Shown here: piece after piece, positions 1 to 8,375 of the stretch
Layout: each line of letters starts with the position of its first letter
How positions within the stretch are numbered: position 1 is the stretch's first letter
From: Bacteroidota bacterium
Lineage (GTDB): Bacteria > Bacteroidota > Bacteroidia > Bacteroidales > Lentimicrobiaceae
Assembly (NCBI GenBank): GCA_009773455.1
Contig: WSXU01000012.1
Location: forward strand, 1-46,116
Length of the DNA stretch: 46,116 nt
Reading direction: 5' to 3'
The notes under the pieces: model-generated
Databases searched by the model: none
Told to the model about the DNA's origin: nothing
What the model saw: the letters and a program-made list of their open reading frames with translations, nothing else
Translations under genes and position numbers: made by a program

Positions 1-185
1 TGAAATCACAGGTGAACACAATCTGCCAGTCTCCTGCCCGTGAAGTATATTTCCCGCTACCACTCTGGTGTTGGTTCAATCTCCGGTCAACCGAAGCTGC
101 CTGCCCCGTGTAATACCTTTTTAATTCTCCGGAAAATAAAATATACACACTGTACATCGATGTGAATATTATCCCTGATTAAATT
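1..185. other. Left edge, no gene recognised
   Basis: No recognisable gene. One forward frame is open from base 3 to a stop at 111-113 (37 codons) and could be the 3' end of a gene cut by the window edge. Its translation resembles no family I know. The rest is AT-rich spacer leading to the tRNA terminator. Confidence 0.3.
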
Positions 186-213
186 AAGAAAGGTGCCTGT
201 CAGCACCTTTCTT
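186..213 (-). terminator. Intrinsic terminator of the tRNA-Pro transcript
   Basis: Perfect 11-bp inverted repeat: arm AAGAAAGGTGC at 186-196, 6-nt loop, arm GCACCTTTCTT at 203-213. On the minus strand it starts 3 nt after the tRNA 3' end, and its T-rich descending arm runs into an AT-rich tail. This fits a Rho-independent terminator for the tRNA. Confidence 0.75.
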
Positions 214-216
214 TAG

Positions 217-290
217 TCGGAGTGGTCAGACTCGAACTGACGACCACTTGCACCCCATGCAAGTACGCTAGCCAACTGCGCCACACCCCG
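217..290 (-). tRNA. tRNA-Pro (anticodon GGG)
   Basis: Read on the minus strand from 290 to 217, all cloverleaf arms are present. The 7-bp acceptor stem is CGGGGTG/CACTCCG with one G-U pair and discriminator A. The D arm is GCGC/GCGT, the anticodon stem CTTGC/GCAAG encloses loop ATGGGGT (anticodon GGG, proline, codons CCC/CCU), and the T arm is GTCAG-TTCGAGT-CTGAC. No 3' CCA is encoded, so it must be added by tRNA nucleotidyltransferase. A perfect terminator hairpin follows directly. A second, interrupted copy of the 5' part lies upstream at 358-401. Confidence 0.95.
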
Positions 291-357
291 TTTTATTTTT
301 ATATCTGTAAAGAACTTATGTGCTTTTTGCTTCACCTCATCACTCTGTCGGGCGAAA

Positions 358-401
358 CGGCCAACTGCAGTTTACCCCGCCATAGGCGGGGCCACACCCC
401 G
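358..401 (-). repeat. Interrupted duplicate of the tRNA-Pro 5' end
   Basis: On the minus strand the first 11 nt of the tRNA (CGGGGTGTGGC) recur at 401-391 and the next tRNA block (GCAGTTGGC) recurs at 368-360, in the same order and orientation. Between them sit 22 nt made mostly of a perfect hairpin, arms CCCCGCC/GGCGGGG at 375-381 and 385-391. No other tRNA arms follow, so this is a fragment rather than a gene. It could be a scar of tRNA duplication, of integration, or of insertion of a small palindromic element. Confidence 0.5.
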
Positions 402-561
402 CAACCGTTTATAAGCAGAAAAAATTTCTGCGTTTGGAGGGGCAAAATTAAGAAAATTTTAGTGATGAATGCAAATCACATTAAATATTTGTGCTTTACC
501 TTTGACTGCCATTTTGTCGAATTGTTAATATATTGTTAAACAATCATTTAATATTTTGGCA

Positions 562-569
562 TAAATTTG
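562..569 (+). promoter_or_regulatory. Candidate -7 element for trxB
   Basis: TAAATTTG matches the Bacteroidota housekeeping -7 consensus TAnnTTTG and would give a leader of about 65 nt before the trxB ATG. The nearest upstream TTG (533-535) is 26 bp away, longer than usual, so the -33 element is uncertain. Confidence 0.4.
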
Positions 570-639
570 GTCATTCAAGTTGTCCGGCAGAATAAGATCA
601 TACTGAAACCGTAATTTAAAACCAAACATAAGAATACCA

Positions 640-1581
640 ATGGACCAGCAAACTGAAAATATTGAATGCCTGATCATAGGATCGGGACCCGCAGGTTACA
701 CTGCCGCCATCTATGCAGCAAGGGCTGATTTAAAACCGGTTGTTTACCAGGGACTGCAACCCGGCGGGCAGTTAACCTCCACCACCGAGGTTGATAACTT
801 CCCCGGATATCCCGATGGGGTGCAGGGACCGGATATGATGATCGACCTGCAGAAACAGGCCGAGCGGTTTGGCACCGACATGCGCTGGGGCATCATCAGT
901 GAAGTGGATTTTTCTAAAAGACCCTTTAAGATTACTGCCGATGACGGAAAGCAGGTGGTGGCTGAAACAGTGATTATCGCAACCGGCGCTACCGCCAAAT
1001 GGATGGGCATTGAATCAGAAGCCCGCTATAATGGACACGGGGTTTCTGCCTGTGCTACCTGCGACGGATTTTTCTTCCGCGGACAAGATATCGCCGTGGT
1101 AGGTGGTGGTGATACCGCCTGTGAAGAAGCAACCTATCTGGCTAAACTGGGACGAAAGGTATATATGATTGTCCGCCGTGATGAATTGCGTGCCAGCAAA
1201 GCCATGCAGAACAAGGTAATGAACACAGCCAATATTGAGGTTTTGTGGAATAGTGTCACGAAAGAGATTACAGGCGACGGAAAAACCGTTACCGGTGCCC
1301 TCATCGAAAATGTAAAAACGGGAGAAGTCAGAAAGATTGAAGTACAGGGTTTCTTTGTCGCCATCGGCCATAAACCCAATACGGATTTATTTAAGGGTCA
1401 GATCGATCTTGATGAAAACGGTTACATCAAAACAGTGCCCGGATCAACAAAGACCAATGTGCCAGGTGTATTTGCCGCAGGTGATGTTCAGGACCATGTT
1501 TTCCGCCAGGCGATCACCGCTGCCGGAACAGGTTGCATGGCCGCCATTGAAGCCGAAAGGTTTCTTTCGATGTCAGAATAG
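640..1581 (+). CDS. trxB: Thioredoxin reductase (NADPH)
   Basis: Cytosolic flavoprotein that passes electrons from NADPH to thioredoxin. The 313 residues are the usual length for the low-molecular-weight bacterial enzyme. Seen in order: FAD-binding GSGPAG (14-19), the redox-active CATC pair (Cys138, Cys141) inside the NADPH domain, the second nucleotide-binding loop GGGDTA (155-160), an Arg-rich NADPH-phosphate segment near 178-186, and the C-terminal FAD motif GVFAAGDV (276-283). The ATG at 640 puts the first Rossmann strand at residue 9, as expected. It is a single gene, convergent with the helicase gene, and shares a bidirectional terminator with it. A run of heptameric repeats starts 4 bases after its stop codon. 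Confidence 0.97.
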   Translation: MDQQTENIECLIIGSGPAGYTAAIYAARADLKPVVYQGLQPGGQLTSTTEVDNFPGYPDGVQGPDMMIDLQKQAERFGTDMRWGIISEVDFSKRPFKITADDGKQVVAETVIIATGATAKWMGIESEARYNGHGVSACATCDGFFFRGQDIAVVGGGDTACEEATYLAKLGRKVYMIVRRDELRASKAMQNKVMNTANIEVLWNSVTKEITGDGKTVTGALIENVKTGEVRKIEVQGFFVAIGHKPNTDLFKGQIDLDENGYIKTVPGSTKTNVPGVFAAGDVQDHVFRQAITAAGTGCMAAIEAERFLSMSE

Positions 1582-1585
1582 CTTT

Positions 1586-1627
1586 TCAGTTTACAGATAA
1601 CAGATAATAGTTAACAGATAACAGTTT
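1586..1627 (+). repeat. Heptameric tandem micro-repeat after trxB
   Basis: Six consecutive 7-nt units with consensus ACAGWTA; three are identical (ACAGATA at 1593-1599, 1600-1606 and 1614-1620), and the flanking units at 1586-1592 and 1621-1627 are variants. The array begins four bases after the trxB stop and ends before the shared terminator, so it is transcribed in the trxB 3' UTR. Confidence 0.7.
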
Positions 1628-1651
1628 AAGGGATTGGATATTGAAGAAAAA

Positions 1652-1670
1652 AGGGTGCCATGGGCACCCT
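1652..1670. terminator. Bidirectional terminator between trxB and the DEAD-box gene
   Basis: Arms AGGGTGCC (1652-1659) and GGCACCCT (1663-1670) enclose a 3-nt loop. A T-run follows on both strands: ATTTCTTTTT to the right on the plus strand, TTTTTTCTTC on the minus strand. It can therefore end both convergent transcripts. The last two bases of the right arm are part of the helicase stop codon. Confidence 0.8.
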
Positions 1671-3498
1671 ATTTCTTTTTAAACCGATCGCCTCCGCGGG
1701 GCTTCTTATAATCAGGCTTTTCGTCCCTGTTCCATCCGCTTTTTTTATTCCGGCTGAAGAATGATTGCCCTTCACCTTCACTTTTTCCCTTGTACAGGTT
1801 ACGTTTGGGTTTTGGAGGTGCATCAGGCCTGTCGGCAGCAGGTTCGATCCTGACGCCGTCGGGATTGGCATTCTGGTTTTCAAATGCTTTTAAAACCTTA
1901 TTTACTGACTTCTTATCAATTTCAACAAAGCTGTAATTATCAAGTATGTCAATCCGGCCGATTTTTATCTCTCTGGATCGGGTGACCTCATTGATGAGTC
2001 CGATGATCTGTGGGGGCAGTACCCTGTCTTTGCGGCCTACACTCAAAAACATTCGTGTAAACTGGGCTGATCCGGAATCTCCGCGTGGTTCCCTTGGTTC
2101 TCTTGGCCCACGGCTTTCTCTGCCTTCCCTTCCTTCCCTGAATTCACGTGGCTCTCTCTCCTTCCGGGCCTCCTCAATCACATTCAGGTCTTTGGCATCA
2201 CGGTAATATTCCAGAAAACGGTTGAATTCAAGTGAAACAAACCTCTTGATCAAGGTTTCACGATCCATCCATTCCAGCTTCCGGTAAATCACAGGCAGGA
2301 ATGTTTCAATCTCTTCGTCCAGCTCGACATTCTCCATACGGTCGATGTGATGAAAAAGCTGCTTTTCGCATACCTGAGCGCCTGTAGGAACTTTTGCCTG
2401 TGCAAATTCACGGCCGATCATTTTTTCAATCTGACGGATCTTGAATTTCTCTTTCAGGTTTATAATCGAAACGCAGATTCCCAGTTTATCAGCCCTGCCG
2501 GTGCGTCCGCTCCGGTGAACATAGACTTCCGAATCGTCGGGCAGATTATAATTGATGACATGGGTAAGGTCGTTTACATCCAGGCCACGGGCCGCCACAT
2601 CGGTTGCAACCAGCATCTGCAGGTTTCCGCTTCTGAAGCGGTTCATTACATGATCGCGCTGTGCCTGTGACAAATCGCCGTGCAGCGAATCGGCATTATA
2701 ACCATCGCGGATCAGTGAATCTGCAATCTCCTGGGTTTCAATGCGGGTGCGACAAAATATGATGGCATAGATCCGCGGGTTGAAATCCGCAATTCTTTTC
2801 AATGCGGCATAACGGTCGCGGGCATGCACCAGGTAGTACATGTGTTTTACATTGGCCGTGCCCGAATTACGTTTCCCTACTGTTTTAATAACCGGCTTGG
2901 TCATATATTTTGTCAGGATACGTTCAACCTCTTCAGGCATGGTGGCCGAAAAAAGAAGGGTGTATTTTTCTTCGGGTGTGCATTCCAGAATCGTATCAAC
3001 ATCTTCCTGGAAGCCCATGTCGAGCATTTCATCGGCTTCATCGAGCACCACCCAGCCTACCTGGCTCAGGTCGACCCTTTTTCGCCGGATCATATCATTC
3101 AAACGGCCGGGTGTGGCCACAATAACCTGTGGTCCTTCTGCAAGTTGCCTGATCTGCAGCTCAATGCTGGCACCGCCATATACAGCGGCCACTTTAATTT
3201 TGGGAATAAACTCCGCGTAGCTCCGGAGGTCGCGCGAAATCTGAAGGCAAAGTTCCCGGGTAGGACACAATACAAGTGCCTGGGCCTTTTTCAGGTCCGG
3301 ATCAACATGATGTAATACGGGTAATCCGAAGGCTGCAGTTTTGCCGGTTCCGGTCTGGGCCAGGCCAACTAAATCCGATGGGTTTTCAATAAGTGTCGGG
3401 ATTACTTCAGCCTGAACAGGCATGGGTTCTTTAAAACCCAGGGCTTCAACCGCCTGCAGAAGCAACGGGTTTAAGCCAAGTTGTTGAAAATTAAGCAT
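1669..3498 (-). CDS. DEAD-box RNA helicase with C-terminal DbpA-type RNA-binding domain
   Basis: ATP-dependent RNA helicase of the DeaD/CsdA type, acting in ribosome assembly and mRNA turnover. Seen over 609 residues: Q motif near 8-35, Walker A AQTGTGKT (47-54), PTREL (79-83), TPGR (129-132), DEAD (153-156), SAT (184-186), motif V ATDVAARGLD (298-307) and HRSGRTGR (328-335). An Arg/Glu-rich linker of REP/REG repeats (about 446-473) leads to an RRM-like domain (about 479-545) as in DbpA and CsdA, then a basic tail ending in three lysines. A consensus promoter lies 24 bp upstream of the ATG. The exact orthologue (deaD, dbpA or csdA) cannot be decided from sequence alone, so no symbol is given. 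The stop codon overlaps the shared terminator. Confidence 0.95.
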   Translation of the reverse strand: MLNFQQLGLNPLLLQAVEALGFKEPMPVQAEVIPTLIENPSDLVGLAQTGTGKTAAFGLPVLHHVDPDLKKAQALVLCPTRELCLQISRDLRSYAEFIPKIKVAAVYGGASIELQIRQLAEGPQVIVATPGRLNDMIRRKRVDLSQVGWVVLDEADEMLDMGFQEDVDTILECTPEEKYTLLFSATMPEEVERILTKYMTKPVIKTVGKRNSGTANVKHMYYLVHARDRYAALKRIADFNPRIYAIIFCRTRIETQEIADSLIRDGYNADSLHGDLSQAQRDHVMNRFRSGNLQMLVATDVAARGLDVNDLTHVINYNLPDDSEVYVHRSGRTGRADKLGICVSIINLKEKFKIRQIEKMIGREFAQAKVPTGAQVCEKQLFHHIDRMENVELDEEIETFLPVIYRKLEWMDRETLIKRFVSLEFNRFLEYYRDAKDLNVIEEARKEREPREFREGREGRESRGPREPREPRGDSGSAQFTRMFLSVGRKDRVLPPQIIGLINEVTRSREIKIGRIDILDNYSFVEIDKKSVNKVLKAFENQNANPDGVRIEPAADRPDAPPKPKRNLYKGKSEGEGQSFFSRNKKSGWNRDEKPDYKKPRGGDRFKKK

Positions 3499-3521
3499 AA
3501 AATAGGTTAGAAATCAGCGTG

Positions 3522-3553
3522 CAAAGGTAGACTTTAAATGCATCCCTTTTCAA
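3522..3553 (-). promoter_or_regulatory. Promoter of the DEAD-box helicase gene
   Basis: On the minus strand TTG (3553-3551), a 21-bp spacer, then TACCTTTG (3529-3522) match the Bacteroidota -33/-7 promoter. Transcription would start near 3517, giving a leader of about 19 nt. A divergent purL promoter lies 50-90 bp away. Confidence 0.65.
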
Positions 3554-3605
3554 TAATGAACAAATAAAGTATGTTAATATTCCTTTCCGGTCTTTGCCTA
3601 TTTTG

Positions 3606-3613
3606 TATCTTTG
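3606..3613 (+). promoter_or_regulatory. -7 element of the purL promoter
   Basis: TATCTTTG fits TAnnTTTG and ends 23 bp before the purL ATG. A TTTCC around 3584-3588 sits at -33 spacing but is a poor match. No PurR-like box or purine riboswitch is apparent in the short leader. Confidence 0.5.
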
Positions 3614-3636
3614 TTCCATTATAAAAACTTGTCACA

Positions 3637-6600
3637 ATGATCCGATTTTTCAGGGGTAATTGCATTTACGCCGTTGGTTGCCGGGAAGAACTCAGGGGCA
3701 GCGATATACAGAAACTCAGCTGGTTGTTCGGTGGAGCCGAATGTCTTGAAGCCCGGTCTGTATCGGGCTTTTTTATTGGTCCTCGCCGCGAGATGATTAC
3801 ACCATGGAGCACAAATGCTGTGGAAATTACCCAGAATATGGGTGTCCTGGGGATATTCAGGATTGAGGAATACAGGGAAGTGCCGGCAATGAATGCAATG
3901 TTTGATCGGATGCTGCAGGTGATCAATGCGGGACTGGATCAGGAGTTATTTACCATTGTTCATGAACCGGAACCCATTCGCCTGATTTCGGATATAGCTG
4001 CCTATAACCGGGAAGAAGGCCTTGCCTTGTCGGATGATGAGATTTCTTATCTGCTGGAACTCAGCCATAAGCTGGAGCGGCCACTGACCGATAGTGAGGT
4101 GTTTGGCTTCTCGCAGGTAAATTCAGAGCATTGCCGTCACAAAATATTCAACGGAACATTTATTATAGATGGTGAAGAGCAACAGGAATCCCTCTTCTCG
4201 ATGATCAGAAAGACATCCAGGTTGCATCCCAACAGGATTGTTTCAGCATACAAGGATAATGTGGCGTTTATCGAAGGGCCTCAGATCAGTCAGTTTGCCC
4301 CGTTAACACAGGATAAGCCCGATTATTTTTCCGTAAAGAACATTGAATCTGTAATTTCGCTGAAAGCGGAGACACATAATTTCCCGACAACGGTAGAGCC
4401 ATTCAATGGGGCTGCCACAGGCAGCGGGGGTGAAATCCGCGACAGGATGGCTGGAGGCAAAGGTTCAATGCCCATCGCCGGGACAGCCGTTTATATGACC
4501 TCCTATCCCAGGACCCACGAAGCACATACCTGGGAATCTGCCGTGAAACCACGGAAATGGTTATATCACACCCCGGAAGAGTTGCTGATCAAAGCATCCA
4601 ATGGCGCCAGCGACTTCGGCAACAAATTCGGCCAGCCGCTCATCTGCGGCAGCCTGCTCACCTTTGAACATCAGACCAATGACCGTACCTACGGTTATGA
4701 TAAAGTTATCATGCTGGCAGGAGGCATCGGCTATGCCAGAAAATCGGATAGTCTTAAGGAGGAGCCGGTTGCCGGCGATAAGGTGATTGTGATGGGTGGG
4801 GATAATTACCGTATAGGGATGGGAGGAGGAGCTGTTTCTTCGGTTGCAACAGGGCAATTCAGCAATTCAATAGAAATGAATGCCGTTCAGCGTTCAAATC
4901 CTGAAATGCAGAAACGGGTATACAACGCCATCAGGGCTATGGCCGAAATGGATCACAACCCGGTTGTTTCTATCCACGACCATGGAGCCGGAGGTCACCT
5001 GAATTCACTATCAGAGCTTGTTGAGGTGACAGGAGGAAGAATCGATATCGATAAACTGCCTGTCGGGGATCCGACGCTTTCGGAACGGGAAATTATCGGA
5101 AACGAGTCACAGGAAAGAATGGGATTAATCATGCATCCCGCTGATGTATCACTGATGGAGCGGATTGCTGAAAGAGAGCGCGCTCCGTTGTTTATAGCCG
5201 GTGAAACAACCGGTGACCACAGGTTGACTTTCATCAACAACAGGAATGGGGCGAAGCCCATCGACCTTGGTTTGTCTGATATGTTTGGCAGTCCTCCCCG
5301 GACAATCATGGAGGATATTACACTGAAAATGGAATTATCACCGTTGTCATATAAGGCATCCAACCTGAGAAATTATATTGAGAATGTATTGCAACTGGAA
5401 GGGGTAGCCTGCAAGGACTGGCTTACCAATAAAGTCGATCGCTCGGTTACCGGACGGGTGGCTGTTCAGCAAACAGCGGGTCCGCTGCAACTGCCCCTGA
5501 ATAATCTGGGTGTGGTAGCCCTTGACTTTTCAGGGCCCAAGGGCATCGGAACGAGTATCGGCCACGCTCCTGCCGCGGGATTGATAGATCCAGCAGCCGG
5601 TTCTGTATTATCTATTGCAGAGGCTTTGACAAATCTTGTCTGGGCCCCGATTGAAGGAGGGTTGGCCGGTGTTTCGCTGAGTGCCAACTGGATGTGGCCC
5701 TGCCGGAATCCGGGTGAAGATGCACGCCTGTACACAGCCGTGAAAGCTGCCAGTGATTTTGCCATCGGATTGGGAATCAATATACCAACCGGGAAAGATT
5801 CTCTTTCGATGACACAAAAATATCCTGACGGAAGTAAGGTTTTTTCACCAGGAACTGTAATTATATCTGCAGTTGGTGAAGTAAGCAATATTAAGGCTGT
5901 TGTAAAACCGGTTATTCAGCCTGAATTTACTTCTACATTGATTTATATCGATTTTTCATCCGATGTTTTTAAAACCGGTGGTAGCAGTCTTGCCCAATCA
6001 CTCCATGCGCTTGGAAATGAAGCCCCGACAGCGAAGGATCCGGAGTATTTTGCCCATGCCTTTAATGCAGTACAATCATTGATCACAAAAGGTGTGGTGC
6101 TGGCTGGTCACGATATTTCTTCAGGTGGGCTGGTTACAACCCTGCTCGAAATGCTGTTTGCTCAGCCAGGCATCGGACTTGAGGCGGATTTGAGTGTATT
6201 TGGTGAAAGCGACATCGTTAAACTTTTATTCAGCGAAAACCCCGGTGTTGTTGTCCAGGTGAATGATCTGGACTATACATCTGTTCTTCTTCATGAATCC
6301 GGAATCAGATTCAGGGTGCTTGGGAAACCTTCTTTCAGAAGGTGCCTGTCACTCAGATACAATGACGGTGTGACCGAATTTGAAATTGATCCACTGAGAA
6401 AACTCTGGTTTAAAACTTCCTACCTGCTCGACAGAAGACAATGTGGCGAGGATATGGCCAGAGAAAGGTATATCAACCATGGGCAGCAGCCGCTTTCATA
6501 TGAGTTCGGTGAAGACTTTACCGGAGAGTTACGGCAGTTCGGTATAAATATACAACGTGAGAACAAAACCGGAATTAAAGCGGCAATCATCAGGGAAAAA

Positions 6601-7335
6601 GGGGTTAACGGAGACAGGGAGATGGCCTGGTCGCTCTATCTGGCCGGATTTGATGTAAAAGATGTTCATATGACAGACCTCATCACTGGTCGTGAAACGC
6701 TTGAGGATGTCAGCATGATTGTTTTTGTCGGTGGATTCAGTAATTCTGATGTACTGGGTTCTGCCAAGGGATGGGCTGGCGCATTTTTATATAATCCTTC
6801 AGCGAAAGCTGCGCTTGACAGGTTCTATGCAAGAAATGACACCCTCAGTCTCGGGGTTTGTAATGGTTGCCAGTTGATGGTTGAGCTCGGGCTGATCTAT
6901 CCAACACATCAGGAAAAACCCCTTATGAAGCATAATAAATCAGGAAAATTTGAATCGGCATTTCTCAATGTTGACATACTGGATAACAATACCATTATGC
7001 TGGCAGGGTTGTCTGGCCGGCGACTGGGAATCTGGGTGGCTCACGGAGAAGGCCGCTTCGTGCTCCCTTATGAAGAAAGCAGCTACAATATACCAGTGAA
7101 ATACAGTTATAATTCCTATCCCGGAAATCCCAACGGTTCTGATTACAACACAGCAGCGATTGCTTCCGCTGACGGGCGTCACCTGGCTATCATGCCTCAC
7201 CTTGAACGGTCTGTTTGCCCCTGGAACTGGGCATATTATCCGTCAGCCAGGCACGATGATGAAGTCTCTCCCTGGATTGAGGCATTTGTAAATGCGCGTG
7301 AATGGGTCAGAAAGCAAACCGGAGTTGAAGGTTGA
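3637..7335 (+). CDS. purL: Phosphoribosylformylglycinamidine synthase, large single-chain form
   Basis: Fourth step of purine synthesis: FGAR + ATP + glutamine to FGAM, in the cytosol. At 1232 residues this is the large fused form, with synthetase and glutaminase in one chain. Seen: SEHCRHK near 163-169, the ATP/FGAR segment with KAETHNFPTTVEPFNGAATG near 245-265, a second AIRS-type half with TGKDSLSM near 720, and a C-terminal class I glutamine amidotransferase with nucleophile Cys1075 in GVCNGCQ and a late His/Glu segment (PHLERSVCPWNW). No PurS or PurQ is needed. The gene has its own promoter and is divergent from the helicase gene. Its last codons and stop include a doubled heptamer. Confidence 0.96.
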   Translation: MIRFFRGNCIYAVGCREELRGSDIQKLSWLFGGAECLEARSVSGFFIGPRREMITPWSTNAVEITQNMGVLGIFRIEEYREVPAMNAMFDRMLQVINAGLDQELFTIVHEPEPIRLISDIAAYNREEGLALSDDEISYLLELSHKLERPLTDSEVFGFSQVNSEHCRHKIFNGTFIIDGEEQQESLFSMIRKTSRLHPNRIVSAYKDNVAFIEGPQISQFAPLTQDKPDYFSVKNIESVISLKAETHNFPTTVEPFNGAATGSGGEIRDRMAGGKGSMPIAGTAVYMTSYPRTHEAHTWESAVKPRKWLYHTPEELLIKASNGASDFGNKFGQPLICGSLLTFEHQTNDRTYGYDKVIMLAGGIGYARKSDSLKEEPVAGDKVIVMGGDNYRIGMGGGAVSSVATGQFSNSIEMNAVQRSNPEMQKRVYNAIRAMAEMDHNPVVSIHDHGAGGHLNSLSELVEVTGGRIDIDKLPVGDPTLSEREIIGNESQERMGLIMHPADVSLMERIAERERAPLFIAGETTGDHRLTFINNRNGAKPIDLGLSDMFGSPPRTIMEDITLKMELSPLSYKASNLRNYIENVLQLEGVACKDWLTNKVDRSVTGRVAVQQTAGPLQLPLNNLGVVALDFSGPKGIGTSIGHAPAAGLIDPAAGSVLSIAEALTNLVWAPIEGGLAGVSLSANWMWPCRNPGEDARLYTAVKAASDFAIGLGINIPTGKDSLSMTQKYPDGSKVFSPGTVIISAVGEVSNIKAVVKPVIQPEFTSTLIYIDFSSDVFKTGGSSLAQSLHALGNEAPTAKDPEYFAHAFNAVQSLITKGVVLAGHDISSGGLVTTLLEMLFAQPGIGLEADLSVFGESDIVKLLFSENPGVVVQVNDLDYTSVLLHESGIRFRVLGKPSFRRCLSLRYNDGVTEFEIDPLRKLWFKTSYLLDRRQCGEDMARERYINHGQQPLSYEFGEDFTGELRQFGINIQRENKTGIKAAIIREKGVNGDREMAWSLYLAGFDVKDVHMTDLITGRETLEDVSMIVFVGGFSNSDVLGSAKGWAGAFLYNPSAKAALDRFYARNDTLSLGVCNGCQLMVELGLIYPTHQEKPLMKHNKSGKFESAFLNVDILDNNTIMLAGLSGRRLGIWVAHGEGRFVLPYEESSYNIPVKYSYNSYPGNPNGSDYNTAAIASADGRHLAIMPHLERSVCPWNWAYYPSARHDDEVSPWIEAFVNAREWVRKQTGVEG

Positions 7336-7447
7336 AAAATTATGAATTGTAGGTATTGTCTCATTGGCTTTTATTCCCTACTTTTACCGAAATGACGGTA
7401 GTTGTTCTTAGGAAATCAGTTCAAAGGATGACCCAAACAGGGAGATA

Positions 7448-8206
7448 ATGAGTAAAATTGTATTTATTACAGGTGCGACCAGTGGTATTGGCCGCGCTTG
7501 TGCTTTCAGATTTGCGGAATCAGGTTATGATGTGATCATAGCTGGCCGTAGGATGGAAAGGCTGATTGAAGTTGAATCGGCACTGAAAGAGAAATTCGGT
7601 ACCGTTGTCTTTTCACTTGGGCTGGATGTTAAACAAAGAGATTCTGTAAATGAAGCAATCCGGAATCTTCCTGATCGTTTTCAGCATATAGATGTTTTAA
7701 TTAATAATGCAGGTCTTGCTCTGGGTCTTAACCCTTTTTATGAAGGAGACCCTGTTGGATGGGACAGCATGCTTGATACAAATATTAAGGGATTGCTTAA
7801 TGTTTCTCATGCTGTCGTGCAATTAATGATCAGGCAGGGGAAGGGGCACATTATCAACATTGGTTCAATCGCCGGTCGCGAAGTATATGCAAAGGGTAAT
7901 GTATATTGTGCCAGCAAGGCAGCGGTTGATAGTCTGACTAAATCGATGCGGATAGAACTGTTGCCTTTCGGCATCAGGGTCACCCAGATTGCACCGGGGG
8001 CAGTTGAAACGGAATTTTCACTGGTCAGATTTGAAGGTAATGAGGATAAGGCAAGGGCTGTGTATGATGGATTCGAACCTCTACACCCGGAGGATATTGC
8101 TGAAGTTGCGCATTATACTGCATCCATGCCACCTCACGTCAATATTAACGATTTGTTGATAATGCCAACAGCCCAGGCTGCTGCTACCCAGATTTTCAGG
8201 AAATAA
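7448..8206 (+). CDS. Short-chain dehydrogenase/reductase, YdfG-like
   Basis: NAD(P)-dependent oxidoreductase of the classical SDR fold, 252 residues, cytosolic. Seen: cofactor loop TGATSGIG (8-15), NNAG (86-89), and catalytic Ser140, Tyr153 and Lys157 (YCASK). Arg34-Arg35 after the second strand suggest NADP preference. The closest remembered type is YdfG, which oxidises serine and 3-hydroxy acids; the substrate here is inferred from overall resemblance only. The nearby acyl-CoA synthetases would also allow a lipid substrate, but 169 bp separate them and no shared transcript is evident. Confidence 0.9.
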   Translation: MSKIVFITGATSGIGRACAFRFAESGYDVIIAGRRMERLIEVESALKEKFGTVVFSLGLDVKQRDSVNEAIRNLPDRFQHIDVLINNAGLALGLNPFYEGDPVGWDSMLDTNIKGLLNVSHAVVQLMIRQGKGHIINIGSIAGREVYAKGNVYCASKAAVDSLTKSMRIELLPFGIRVTQIAPGAVETEFSLVRFEGNEDKARAVYDGFEPLHPEDIAEVAHYTASMPPHVNINDLLIMPTAQAAATQIFRK

Positions 8207-8375
8207 ATATTGAGGATATCCGGGCAACATCTTCCTGCAATATAATCATGGATCAGGATATGGTCCTTAATAGTGAGTTTAACAGGGTTTTCAGTTTGAA
8301 TCTGAAATTATTTCAGTTTATAATGCAATAAAGGATTACTAATCGGGACTTGTAAGAAAACAAAAGCCAGACAAC

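Larger units (their letters stand above)
291..639. other. Intergenic region between tRNA-Pro and trxB
   Basis: About 350 bp without a credible gene; the open frame at 222-539 runs through the tRNA and is spurious. It holds the interrupted tRNA 5'-end copy (358-401), a hairpin with arms GCAGAAA/TTTCTGC at 415-431, and the probable trxB promoter element at 562-569. The last 200 bp are strongly AT-rich. Confidence 0.6.

Noticed and set aside
3-113. Open frame at the left edge as a gene 3' end
   Set aside because: Only 37 codons and no recognisable motif; mentioned but not called as a CDS.
222-539. 105-codon open frame across the tRNA
   Set aside because: It reads antisense through tRNA-Pro and through hairpins; the product has no family resemblance.
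7385-7400. TACCG/CGGTA hairpin after purL as terminator
   Set aside because: Five-bp stem without a T-run; too weak to call.
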